Assembly (NCBI GenBank): GCA_013339895.1
Contig: JABACO010000003.1
Coordinates: 12,287,754 to 12,351,753, forward strand
From: Ephydatia muelleri
Taxonomy: Eukaryota > Porifera > Demospongiae > Spongillida > Spongillidae
DNA length: 64,000 bases
Direction: 5' to 3'
Below, one piece after another: positions 1 through 13,400 of this stretch (the stretch's first letter is position 1; every line of letters begins with the position of its first letter). The position numbers were made by a program, and so were the translations under genes. The notes beneath the pieces were generated by a model that saw only the letters and a program-made list of their open reading frames with translations, did not search any database and had not been told where the DNA came from.

Positions 1-238
1 CATATATGTTTGTTGGTAAGCCAATCGTCACTTGTGATACTTTTCTTCATTTCTCTTATGAAAGGAATGATGGGCTTGATCTAGTATTCATTTTTTATTG
101 TTACAGAAAGACACATGCACAGAAATGCATTAAACTGACTCAATTCAAATGTACATGTATGTGTTAAAATGACACAATTCAGATGTACATGTGCTGAACA
201 CATTACAATTGACACCATTTTACTAACCTTACAACAGA

Positions 239-444
239 TATCAGCTTTGTCAGTTGAACAATCTACCATAGCTTTACCCTTGTTTACATCAGACTCTGTC
301 ACAGACAACATTGCTGGCATCAACAAATCGTCTCAAGAGCCATTACATGTAGATGGTGGTTGGTCTTCAAAAGTCGAACAAGTCTTGCTGTCAAAGAAAC
401 TGACTAAAGATATGCGAGACAAAACCTGCAGATGGTGTCTGTAG
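239..444 (+). other. Possible terminal exon of an unidentified upstream gene
   Basis: An open stretch follows a good acceptor (CTAAC branch-like site, then CTTACAACAG) and ends at TAG 442-444. It reads ISALSVEQSTIALPLF ... VDGGWSSKVEQVLLSKKL. The same frame is also open for 47 codons past the TAG (to about 585; GHYTVDFGYFSTYMHTLETA), which would be unusual for chance. I recognise no family. It could be the end of another gene, a decayed exon, or chance. Confidence 0.25.
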
Positions 445-1311
445 CAATCTGAATCATCACCAAACCTCTTGTCATTCCCATTTGAAGGTTCAGGGCTTGT
501 GGGAGGACACTACACAGTGGACTTTGGGTACTTTAGTACATACATGCACACACTCGAGACAGCAGGTAAAGAAGATAGCTATAGCTAGAATTCCCAAAGG
601 CATACCAATCGAGAACCAAGCCTGTATAAAAAGTTCATGTTGTGATGGGAATGCATTATGAATACACTGAACATGCAACTTTCGGAATATGGTAAAATAG
701 ATGTACTTGTCAAGCTCAGTTTGCTGCCATGGAAATCAACGTTGATAAGCCAACTGTATTCCGACAGCCATTTCCCCTCCCTTGTAGCCCCTTTAAGTGT
801 ATAATAGTTCTGATTTGTACCAATTGTTCTCTCTCTCTCTTCACTTAGATCCACACCACTGCAGCATGCACATTTAATACTTTGATTGGTGTGGCAATTT
901 ATTATGCTTTGTAATCAAACTTGGTCCCAAGGGACCAAATTGCAGCTTAAAATCTGAACACTCCTATGCAATTGCTGTCAAGCCTGCACAGATTTATCAT
1001 GTTTTAAATACGCAATTCCTGCCCCATGCTCAAAACTTCATCTCTGTCATTATCAACTTCGGGGAAGGGGAATGGGGAGGGGTGAGGGGTTCACGAACCA
1101 CTCGCAAAATACTCTATGCCTCAAGTCATCTGTTTCCAATCCAGCTGTTATTATCTATGCCAACGAGTTGTTGGCATAGATAATAACAACATGTATGCTT
1201 TATCACTTTGGGGGTGTTATTAGACTAACTGTACCTACATGTGCCTTTGTGATCTACAAATCTGTACAGTGTCTCACCGATTGAGGTTTGTTTCTCACTT
1301 CTTTGTTACAG
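445..1311. other. Non-coding stretch before first recognised DARS2 exon
   Basis: No recognisable exon of the missing DARS2 OB fold was found here on reading all frames. It contains one perfect hairpin (1146-1188). Confidence 0.4.
1146..1188. repeat. Perfect 19-bp hairpin
   Basis: Left arm TGTTATTATCTATGCCAAC (1146-1164) and right arm 1170-1188 are exact reverse complements around a 5-nt loop GAGTT. Confidence 0.9.
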
Positions 1312-1404
1312 GAATGGGCAGATAAAGTGAGCCACCTTGCTAGTGAGACTGTGGTTAAGGTGAAAGGTGTTGTTCTTCCTCGTCCTTCAGATGGTATTAA
1401 CAAG
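1312..1404 (+). CDS. DARS2: DARS2 exon (first seen)
   Basis: 31 codons, phase 0 at both ends, after TTACAG and before GTATTT. Reads [19 protein letters not shown] and on to PRPSDGINK, matching the end of the N-terminal OB-fold region of DARS2 (human SVKKILCEAPVESVVQVSG). Confidence 0.9.
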
Positions 1405-4400
1405 GTATTTTTCAGTTCAATTCCCTCTTGTGCATCTGTGTATTTAGTCACTTATTGAGTGAATCAGTCTGGTCCAATTGTACTGTATATTATACTGGCT
1501 GTCTGTGGTGCATTATACAGAATTTTGATAATACTTCCACTCTTGCACGTCTCACAGTTTTAGTCAATCTAAACTGATTCAATACAGTGTAGGTGCATTG
1601 CAATGGAGCAATGCAATATTATACCATGTAGTATGAGTACATTATGTGTTGCAAGTGCCAAGATTCTGATTACCATAAGTGCCTCAATCCCATTGTGATT
1701 AAGGGATAAGTCAATTCTACATAGAGACCTCATCATCAGGGCAAAAAAACTTGAAATTAAACCATTACTGGTCTACACATTACACAAGCTACATTGAAAT
1801 AAATAACATGAACACTGCTCGTTTTCGCTGCAATGTAGTATGCACCATGGTTTCCCTGTTGAGAATTTCAGCCAGGCTGCACATGAATATCATTAACATG
1901 ATGTGTACCACAAATTACAGCACTTCCATTAAATCGATTGTTGGTCAGTTTGATATATTGTTCTATTAATGTACAGCACTCGCAGATTTAAGGCTAAATT
2001 GATCCACTTCAGTAGATTGGCATGCAACCATAAGTATTATATGTATGAATTGTTAAAAAGAGCCATTATTGTGATCAGAAACATGTCTAGTGCATCCATT
2101 GTACTGACAAATACATGTATGTATTCCATGGATACCATCTGTGATATGGTTATTTGTTATCACCACACGATACAAGTGGAGTGTACACCTGTAATATAAA
2201 GTATAAAGTATGTACTTTATATTACAGACATACTTTACATTACAGGAGAATTGAATAATGGAGTTGGTGGTAAATCCTTCCCCATCCAAGGATTTACCAC
2301 CAACTCCATTATTCAATTCTCCAAAATTAGTGATTATCATTGCAATCTGATATGCTGGAAGAGAGATCAGCTTACACAGTACATGACAGTATTCCTCATC
2401 TAGACAAGTCATCAAAGCACATCCAGAAGTTCTTGCAAATATATGATGCCATCACTTGTGTGTATACTGCTCATGTTGTACTTCAAAACATTAATGATGA
2501 TTGACATATCTAGCCTTGCCTTTTAAACTTGCCTGCTTGTATGTACACATTTATTATTTTCAAGCAACATTCCAAAGCTACAGAATCCCTAAAGTGATAT
2601 CATTGAAAATCAATACTTCTTGACATTTGGGTAATTCCAGTGCAGATCAACCAAATGACATGCTATTTAAACACTGCACCTACTCAGATTTGTGGTTGTT
2701 ATGGTTGGGGTTGTGACCATACCAATTATCACCTTACTAACTTTATCTATATAGTGTAAACAATTTTGTTTAACCCCTTTAGCTTTAACACAACTCAGTA
2801 ACCTTACAATATAAAGAGATCAAAAATATTGTATTTGTACATGCATTTGATGATTTGGTTAAGCTAATTAGTGTTTAATACATAACATATAACTTACTAT
2901 GATCTGTGCAAAAAGGATACATGTAAATTAAAAAGTCCCTATGATCATACGTGTATATGTAATTTTGGACTATTTCTTTCCACCATTTAACGTATGCAGC
3001 ATGTGATTTTTAGTAGGAAAACCTTTTAAATGGTGACATATCAATATTTGCAATTGCATTGTCAGGATTTACCAACTGGTGCTATTGAGATACAGATCCA
3101 GTCAATGGAGGTTCTAAATGAAGTTGGTGAACTACCATTTTCTATTTCAGACAGGCCTTCTGCAGTAAGTTACTGATATTTATGAGTCTGATATCTGGAT
3201 GTGTACTACTAGTACTTGTTTAGAACCCTAAACTGTTATTATATCTATTTATGTAAAGGAAGGGAGGAATTTTTGTAATAGGGATGAACAGTCAGTGGTC
3301 AGGTCATATGGTGAGCATACAGTGAACTTGCTATTGCCAGAGGTAAGATGAGGCAATTAAATTTAATCAACCTGGAGGAAGGAGTGTGGGCACTGATGTT
3401 GGGGGTGGGGGGTAAGATAACTACAAGGACAGTTCTCCAGTAATGCCTGTGGCATTTTAATGGCCACACACTTAAGTCAGGATGTGTTTTGAAATGTTTT
3501 TCTACATTCTTTTACATGGTGTGTCATATAAAGCACTACTGTATCCTATTTTTCAACTCATATACCATTGGAATTTGATGAGCTATTCACAATGCAGCTG
3601 TTGCATCAGTAACTCCAACTAGTCTACACTTGACATTTAAGTTGCTCATCTTTCTTTGTTGCCCCTTTGTGATATTTTAGTCTTGCTTATCCCATGTAAC
3701 CCTGTTAAACACTCTCTACTTCCACAAAATGTTTAATTGCCTGGCTTGAGCTGCCTGCCAACTGATGCAGTTTTAGAGTTTACTGCTTCCTGTACTTCAA
3801 TTGTGCAGCCTGGATTGCATTAGCTACATGTACTTTCTCTCTAGTTGGTGACAAAGACATATGTCATTACTTTCTGGCTGTAATCGATGATCTCTACTCC
3901 AACCTTGTAGTTGTGACAGCAGGTTAGTATTGAACGACAACAATAATGACTTCTCTCCAGTTTACTCGTGCGGTGTGTTATGATAAGCCTATACCATTGA
4001 TGGTACGAGTAAAGCAGTAGCAAGTTTGCACAGATCAAGAGCAAGAGGCAAAGGGAAGCTGTCTGACAACATGGCACACCATAATTTCTTCCCTGTTCTG
4101 GGATGAGGAAAACATTTACTCAGAATGTTCTGGCAGATAGTTACGTGCTTGTAATCCTTTCTCAGTTGGAGGTACAGTTATGGTCAAAAGTAACATCACA
4201 CTTGGTCTTACATGTAGTTGGTCGATATTTCTTTACTTCAACTACATGTACATATACATCATACAATCTTGGTTTGAAGTACTGTAGCTTATGTGTTCCC
4301 ACTATATTTTTTTATGCCTCATATCTTGCTTGCACTATTTTGGAAGCAGTGTAACCAGGGTTTTTTTTTAGCCTTACTTCCTCCTCATGTTCAATATCAG

Positions 4401-7400
4401 TTGCATAACAAAAGAGCATTCTTTTAACCTCTTGTATAGTGAATTCATAAAGATGCTTTGGTGACAAGATATGGTTTTCAAAGGGCCACCTAAGTTTTGG
4501 GTTTAACCCTGTTTTGGACTGCAAGACATTAAGTGATGCAATGAAGCTATCTAGAAATTTGTTAATTGCTAAAACTGAGATCTATTGCTTCGCGTCCATT
4601 GTTTAAATGATATACTTTCTATCACTATGCTATCCATAATATCTTGAAGCCTTTCCTCCGGTACGTCCTTGCCAGGGTACTGCTGGCATCTTGCCGTACA
4701 GCAATCTCAGTAGGTAGGTTATACTGTGTAGCAGCCAAACAATTTCTGTAATGCGTAAACTCTCCACCACATAGTAAATCTAAATTACAACCTACAAACC
4801 TACAAACATTAGTTTAACATGTTAATGTATGCTGCACACACACACAGAATTAGTGCCACTCACACCAGCCAGCACACATTCCTGTGGCTATGTTCACAAA
4901 ACCCACCTTTGCTTCAGGATGAAGTATCTAGATTTCTTTTAGATTATAAGCACCAGCCGTTTCTGGCGATATTCTCACTGTCCATCTGCCTTCACAACTG
5001 ATACATCTGTCCAGGCATCATCCTACTAACATCATAACTTAAATAAAAAGAATTCCTCCATACCCTGCATCAGACATATTCCCTGTTTGGACAGGAGAGA
5101 ATGGATGGGTCTCTTTTTCTTCTAGCATGCTGTGCCATATAGTGAAAGCATCCAAATTCATTTACAATTTTTAGAATTGACCAACATTTGGGCAAAACTG
5201 TCAGTATCTGGATTATTTCACTCCGTTGGCCTGTAGAATGAAATGTCTTTCTCAGTTGAGAAACAGTTTTGTTTTCTGTTCCTTCATTCTTCTCAATGAT
5301 AACTCCTTTTGTGCTCTCCAAAGTAATGCTTCAACAATTTTGTTGTTGTTGTTGAATGTACATTTTTTGTGTTTTTGCTTTTCTCTTTGTGATTGGAGAA
5401 ACACCAAATGAGGAAAGACCTCCTTTTAGCTCTTTGAACCCAGTGCATATATACATGCACTTTCACACAACCATATAATCATCTGTGTGATGCATGCAGT
5501 GTTGTGTTTATTACAAAGAATCGCTTTGAATACCATGTTGTACAATTTACATACATGCAATTCAGTGACATGCATGTAAACCAGCCATGTAGATGCTGAT
5601 GTCAAACCCATGCAGGTGGGGCACTGCATGGGGTGTACACACATCTTGTGTGTCCATCATTTCCGGCCTCGCATTTATGGTTGTAACAAACCATACTTAT
5701 TATGAACTGCAGATGGTGATGGAGTAAACTGGGATTTTCACTAATGTGGGATACACATTCCTGTTCTGGGAGTAAATAGCATTAGTAAAGTCATCTGCAT
5801 AATGCTGCATTCTGTAGAAGAAATATAATTGTACTGCAGTTGTAAAGTAACCAAACATGTCACATACTTATAAGGTCACAGTGCAGCAAACATTTGCATG
5901 CATGCATCATGAAGTTGCGATCCACACATGTATTACTTACACTGTCATGTAAAATTCATAACGGTTGTGTGTATGCATGCATGCATATATGAACTAGCGT
6001 GGCGTCCAAAGAGTTAATGACCCTTTACACCTACCAGTAGCTCAGTTCTGATCACTGTCATCCACTCAAAGAGTGGCCAAAAGTAATGTCTTCATCATTG
6101 CTCTTCTCAGATATGGTACATGCCTCACTCATGTCTGATTCAGAACAAGTGGCTGGGCAAGGCTCGATTACTTACTTTCCTATAGTGTCTGCTAGAATAT
6201 CTTCTATAACACCTGCTGAGCTGGCTGGAGTGTCCACTGGGCTGGCTGGTGAGTCAACTGAGCTGGCTGGGTTGTCCATGGTGTGTGTGGTCACTGGTTC
6301 ATTAGTGGACACTTCATCCTGAGACTGCATCATCTACAGCCAGTGCAGATCATTTGCCCTGGGGTGAACATGGCAGGAAACGTACTAAGAATGCTCTATA
6401 ACACACGTCTGATTTTCTTGTTGTTGTATAGTTAAAGAAGACAGGTGTTTCAAAGACATTTATAGCATATCAACTTTTGGGCTCTGAAAAGAACTGAATA
6501 TTTGGGTGCTGCATGGCTTTAAGATGACGCAAACAGCGCACAATAGAAACAGCACAATAGAGCCATGTACTGTCCTTGAAACACAGTAGTAATGCGCATT
6601 TCATTTCTCCCCATGAGCTGCATAAATAACACATTTACGACATGCCCCTTCCTTGCTTTGCTTCTGGTTCTGATACGTGGAGAGCAGTGATAATCGTCTC
6701 AGATGATGAGCTTCAAATGGAATGACAGGTGCAAGTGGTTACAGAATCTCTTGATTGCCTTCTTAAGAGATACCATATCGCGGCCATCCATTTTGTTGAA
6801 AATAAGTGAAACTCTCATATCATTGGCAAACTGATGTACAACAATTGAGGTACAATGCTTGTAATTGTATGCAATTAAAACATCAATGATAACCACACCA
6901 AATAATGTTGCAGCCGATCGATGCCACCAACTCTGTGTGCCCCAAGTGTCTTCAATGTTGAGTAAGTCTCAGGTGATTATGAACACCAACCTTTGATGCA
7001 GCACTGAAATACTGAGACACAAGATGATGATGCTTCACTTCAGTCACCATTGTAGGTATTGAGACGTTTCTGGTGGGGCGCACCGTCTTGAGTTGTGCCA
7101 CAGCTGGAAATAAAATAATTGTTTTGTCCTTCCATCCAAGTGCAATGAGTTTGTACTGAAATCCTAAGATATGTGTCTCAGTCAGGTACTTCTTGAGGCT
7201 GGAAATTTTATTGCAATCAACACCTTTACATGCAGTGGCTTAGCACATATTGCACCTGTCAAAAAAACTTAAAAAACAAGTTAAAAGGTGCCTGCCTGGC
7301 AGATGGCTGGCCGGAAGACTTCAAGAACGAGCATTAACTCGAGTAGCATTAAGACCCTTGTTTTTATTATTTGTGCATACCCTTTCCTCATAAAACACAC

Positions 7401-10400
7401 TATCTGTCTCCTGAAAAATCGATTTCCCTTTTTGGTGTTAAAACACTCTTTGAGTGCTTTGGTCTCATTACTCGCTAAGCAATAATAATGTACTGTTTGG
7501 GTAACTAGCCTTTGTGGGGATAAAAATGTGCACACTGAAATATGACATTGTGATGAACTTTACAGAATTCATCACAATGTTTCAGGACAGGTGGTGTGGA
7601 CTTTTGTATTGTCGGAAGAGGAGATAAGATTCTCAATTTCGTCTCCAAATATGCTTACCTTCACTTTTGCTGGGGAGTTCAAGGCAAATCTAAATTGTTC
7701 AATGTGCCTATTCAGCCACGGATGAACGCTGTTGAATTTGAAAGTTAAGGATGATACCAATGTAGATACAATTTAGTACTTTAGGCAAGATTTCCAAGTC
7801 TCTTTGTTACAGGTATCACAAAATGCGTTCAGTAGCTAGGATAATATTGATGCTACATGTACTTTTACACAGGCTATGCTGCAGTGCTATGGTGTAGCTC
7901 TTTGCGCGGTGAAGAGCAATCTTGCAATAGTATATGTTTGATACTATAAGTACCCCAATGCTGATTCTTTGAGTTGGCAATATGCACATAGAGTGGTGGT
8001 GGGTGCCAAATTCCCCTCAAACACGTGCACTGTTTTAAACTGAAGTTCAATATAATGTTAAAAGTTTCACTTTAATGGCAACTAACAATCAATATCATAG
8101 CCACTTATGTCAATCTTACAGAACAGTGTACACTGTAAATATGCGGCGAATTCATAACTCAGATGGCAAACATTACTTTTAGGTCACTGAAGAATTGCGC
8201 TTGCGCGAAAGACACTTGGACCTCCGAAGACCTGCCTTGCAGCAAAATCTACGATTGAGATCAGATGTAGGCATGGCAGTTAGGGAGTTCTTAGTGAATG
8301 AAAATGGTTAGTGCTGATTTTGTGTATGATACATTGACCACAATTGTCAATATGATGATTTACTCCTTTGTAGGAGCATTTCTGTTATTTCGACCATTTA
8401 ATATGTATATAAGGTGTGATGGTACATGTAGATCTTACATAATTGTGTGTCTATCCAAATGCATAATACACATACGTACATGCACATGTGTATTGCAATA
8501 TAATGACCCTTAGCAGTAATGATAGCAAAACAAAAGTGCAACTGTTCTAATGAAAGTTATTCTGTGGGTATTTTTATATTACAACTGATGATGGGTATTT
8601 TTCTGGATATACAAATCAGTTTGACTATCTGCACCATGCTGCAGTGTTGTCAGTTAAACGACAAGTAGTATGCTCTGGGCTATTCATAATATTTTTGATC
8701 AACAGGATTTGTTGAAGTTGAGACCCCCACTTTGTTCAAGAGAACAGCAGAGGTTAGCTATTTTACCAGTGACTTTGATTTATTTTAAGTGTTACCTAAT
8801 TTGTAACGAATTGTCTTTGGTGCATTTTCCAAGATGTATAGTAAACTGTATTTTGTGCTGCTGATTTGCTAGTTGCTCAAAAATGTACACACATAAAGGT
8901 CTGATTACAAACAATTTCCAAGATTTGGTATTATACTCATGCTTTGCAAACTAATGATTGGTGCAATTTTCACTATTCATTTAATGTATAAGTGACAACG
9001 ATTTTGACAGTTTAACCTGTCAAACAGAGTGTTAGGTATTTTATTGTAGAAAGGTTGATGAAAGGTTTACATTGCATTGTAACAAAATACAACTTCATAG
9101 GTGCGTAGGGTTCACATGTCATGCATGTTGTCTAGGGGTTTAGGGGCATGTTGTCTAGGGGTTTAGCAGTACGTTGATGCCTTTCAACACAAGATCTCCC
9201 AGTTTTGGAGCCACAGACATCAAAGGGTTTGCCTAACTCATTACTGCACTTCAGACAGCAGTAATACGCATTGGGACGAGTACCTACTGGACACACTTGA
9301 CATCTAACAGATGTTCCATGTTTTGACTCCCTTTCACTTCTCTTTCCATTACTCCCAACTTGAGCTTTCCAATCTGCAACAGAAATGACTTTATGTGCAT
9401 TGATATCAACACAATCCTCATCCTCCTCCTCCAGCAGCACTGCTTCTCTGTTACGTTTTCGCACCTGTACCTGCTCTGCTGTTTTCTCTGGAGCTCCAGC
9501 CCTGTTATTTGTTAGCAATTGCACAGTAAGCTTCTCTACAAAGGTACCGTGGTTCTGGGGAGTCACAAGATTGTTTTCCAAGCAGAAACACTTGAAAGCA
9601 TCAACCTCACACATTCCACTGATAGTGCAAAACACTCTGAACCACCATTCATTTGTTGCTACTGCATCCTCCATTGCCAATCCCCCTTGCCTTAGATGGT
9701 TGTGTACGTCGATGATGCATGCTGCCTGGAAGTACTTCTTGACTGCTGAAGTTCTGGGCACTGTGCAAGTGATTCGCTCACTGGAACCAGTGACATCATT
9801 CAGTTGCCATCGCACCTTTACATGAGGGTCAGTGGACAAGGTGTGGTGAGCAGACCCACAAAGTATCTTCTTTGGCAGTCCCACAGTGCCAGGCTCATTC
9901 CTTGCATGTCCAAAAATGATTTTCTGGACCCCCTTGATGTTTACTGTGTGTTGAACTGTACATGTCTCCCCTCGTGTGGCATCATCATTCCATGCAAGTG
10001 ACTGGAGATACTTCCTGCAGAAGCTGTTTTGAGCATTCCTAAGTAATATGTTCCATGCTCCAGCAGGGCCTTGACTGTCTGCACTGAGGTGAAATAAGAG
10101 TCTCCATACACAATATGACCCTTACCGTGTAGCAAGCAATCTCAGGACAAGTGCAACATGCTTTGGGTACTGGTCACACCACTTCTTCAGCTGCATCCTG
10201 TCTTTACCCTCCTGATACTCCAATAAGAGCATAATGCCTGACCAAGCATCAGCCATGCATTTATACTCAGCCCCAACACCAACAGGCTTTCTGATGAGTT
10301 TTGTGAGATCAGGAATACCTTCTGGAGTATCCTTAAAGAAAGGTATCCATTTCCCCATGCTCTCATCTATGCACACACCAGTTCCAGGGCTCACTTTTTC

Positions 10401-13400
10401 CTTGCGATTCTCAATTGAAGGCACCAATGAGGTATGACACATGTGCATATGGATCGGCTTTAGCTGCATCAGCAGGCCACAATTTCAAATACTTCCTCCA
10501 TCCTTCAAATCTGTCTCTCACCAACCCAAACCTTCCTCCAACATCCATTGCTTGCAAAACCCCAGTGGCTTTTTTCTTCCACATGTTCCTAATGCTGCCT
10601 GATGGTAGAAGAGTCCTCCCATAAAGGATTGCCATACACTGCAAGAACTGGAACTCAGAAAATCTGTCCACATTAGCTGGCAAAGATGCATTCGTCCATC
10701 CTAAAGGCCCCTCTTGAGCCAGGAACCAATCGACAGGAAACATTAGATTCCAGCAATCTTACTCTGTTTTGTGTTTTAGCTGTACCACCTCACGAGGCCA
10801 GATGAACTTGAACTGCCTGTCAGAGCAACCGTCTTTCGCGCGTTGGTCAATTGTTACTCCACCAACCATTTTTTCCCATTTCAAGACTTCATCGCCCAGT
10901 TTGCACTCCAGCGGGTCGGTTCCATCGCTTTCGCCTCCTCGAGCATACTTTCTTCTTCTGGTACATCATCCTCAATATCTTCATTTCTATGGTCTTCTTC
11001 CTCACTATCTATAGCCTCATGACGAGGGTTTTCGGCAATTGAAGTGCATCCCGCATCAGCGCCATTACCTGATAAAGGTGTTTTCTTCGGCTTCCAAAAG
11101 GATTTCCCATGATCCAGTGTGATTCCTACACCACCAATGGACCACTCAACTCGCCACGTGTTTTTTGTGATGGAAACCACTTTGCCAAGCTTCTTTCCAA
11201 CTCGAACCAAATGTGCGCATTAATGTATCTTTTGCCTTCGTTAACTGCCCGCCTTGACGAGAAACCACTTCATTTGGCTTGGGAGTTGCAAACGATACAC
11301 TAGCCTTTATGTTGACAGAGATGCCAAGGGGTATACCTTCCAAGGCGGGAGACGATGTTATACTGGGCGTGAGATAGCCCTGTCTGGGCGTGAGAAAAAC
11401 AATTATTAGCGTTTCTCGCGCCTGGGGTCAAGTCCTTAGTCGCTTTTTCAGGCGCCTCGAGTAGATACAACCGCACGTAACATTCAATATGAATACGTAA
11501 CGAGTTTCATTGTGATTATTTCTGATACATATGCATGTAGTAAAAATAATATGCAATTAGCAAGCCAAATTCTACTGATCAAGCAACTATAGTACACACA
11601 ATATATAGATGTGAACACGTAAAATGCACAAAAGCATGCAGATAATTATTCTTAGTTTACTGATTATGATGCTGTTTATTATACTCCCATGTTGCAGATT
11701 TTGCTTTATTTAGTACTTCTTTAGTTGGTTCATATTGATGACATTCTTGCTTGGTAGCCAATTTGACCGTCAAAATGCTGGACAATGTTCCCTTTGGATC
11801 CAAATTTGGCCTAAAACATGTTTTGTTCTTTCTCACCATCGAGAATATGCGTTCTTCCTGGGCATTAGAGTGTGGAATAACTAGAACAACTTTGGCGATC
11901 TTGCTGAGTCGATTGAAACGTGGATTTCCATCTGGTGCCTTTAGACTGGACAGATGATGCCAAACAATGTCCATTCTATGGTATGTGGTGTGTTCATCTT
12001 CATCAGTGACTGCCTTATTCCACACATCTGATGGTATTGCATCGTGCATGAGTAGTTGATAGTCTGTGAACTCTTCCTGAAGCAATTCCAGTTCTCTTGC
12101 AGGTGTAAATGGCAGCAATTCTCCAAACCTTACAATTGAATTAGTGTATGTTAGTTAAATAATGCACTGCAATTGTATAGTTAAGGCCTGCATGTACCTT
12201 TGGACAAAGTATTCCACCTGTGAAAATGTGGCATCATCTTTTGTGTCATAATTCACAAATGTGGCATTGATTAGCATTGGATCATTTATGGGTAAGTTCT
12301 TTAGAGCATAATTCATAGCTGTGGTATAGAATGCTCGCACACTGTTGTAAAAGCATTTCATATCTCGTGTACTGATGTCTCCATCCTCCAGTCGCTTGTT
12401 TAGAGCACTCCTTGTAGTAATTCCAATGAAGATATTATGGTCTTAAATGTAATGTATGTGAAGGAAAAGTACATTCAAAAGTTTGTCATTGTAAAAATAA
12501 AAGCATACCTGGAAGTTGGTCTCTTTCATCAGTGTACTTTAACGCAGAATAGTCTGAAACTGATTTGATGTTACGCACAAGAACAAACTTACTTGCCAGT
12601 TTGGTTAAAAATGATTGAATCTGACAGTGGAGGACATGCACCAGTGGTTCTTCTCTTTGTAAAAATTTGTTAAAATTAACAAATGTAGGCAATACTGCCT
12701 CATAAAAGAGAAGAATGATTTCAGTCATTGGATTCATAAAAGCAGAATGAATACGATGAAATCTTGGGGCTTTGTCATCTATCAAGAACAAAGACAAGCA
12801 TGCAAATATATATATGGGGACAGTATATTCCAGTAACATACCTTGGGAAATAAAGTAGCTTTTCAATGCATCATACTGTTGCAGAACTCTGTAAATGGCT
12901 TTTTCTAAGCTAAGCCATCTAGTGTTCACATGTTTAATGATATCTCTATACTGTACATCACAGAAGTTGCAGTACTCTGATAATAAAGCCTTTCTTTTGG
13001 TACTTTTATCAAACCAATAAAATAGGTCAATTGCTAAATCCTCAACATTAAATCCAGACACCTAGGATGTAAAATTGTATAACTTTTACTGACACATGCA
13101 ACATATCAGTCAAACTCACTTCTTGAAACGCGTTGTTTGATTTTCCTGCTGTATTGTGAATTATGTGGCATGGGCAACCCATGACATATACAGAAGCATT
13201 TACTTGTTTGAGTCTTGTCATTATTGAGTTATTGCAACCCATATTTACTGAAGTGTTATCAACACCAACTCCTACACAATTCAGCCATGGAATTTCATGC
13301 TTTTGCAGAGCTTCTTCCATTTTAGTGAAAATTCCTTCAGCAGTTGACTGGGAGGACATACACATATCCAGAAATTGTGTATGTACCATACCATATTCAG

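Noticed and set aside
1-16. CATATATGTTTGTTG followed by GTAAGC at the window start, a possible end of the previous DARS2 exon
   Set aside because: Only five codons are visible, too few to identify; left unannotated.
3845-3923. Exon-like stretch with acceptor CTCTCTAG and donor G|GTTAGT ([20 protein letters not shown])
   Set aside because: 79 nt would break the DARS2 frame between exons that already join in phase 0, and no DARS2 homologue has this segment. Possibly debris of another element.
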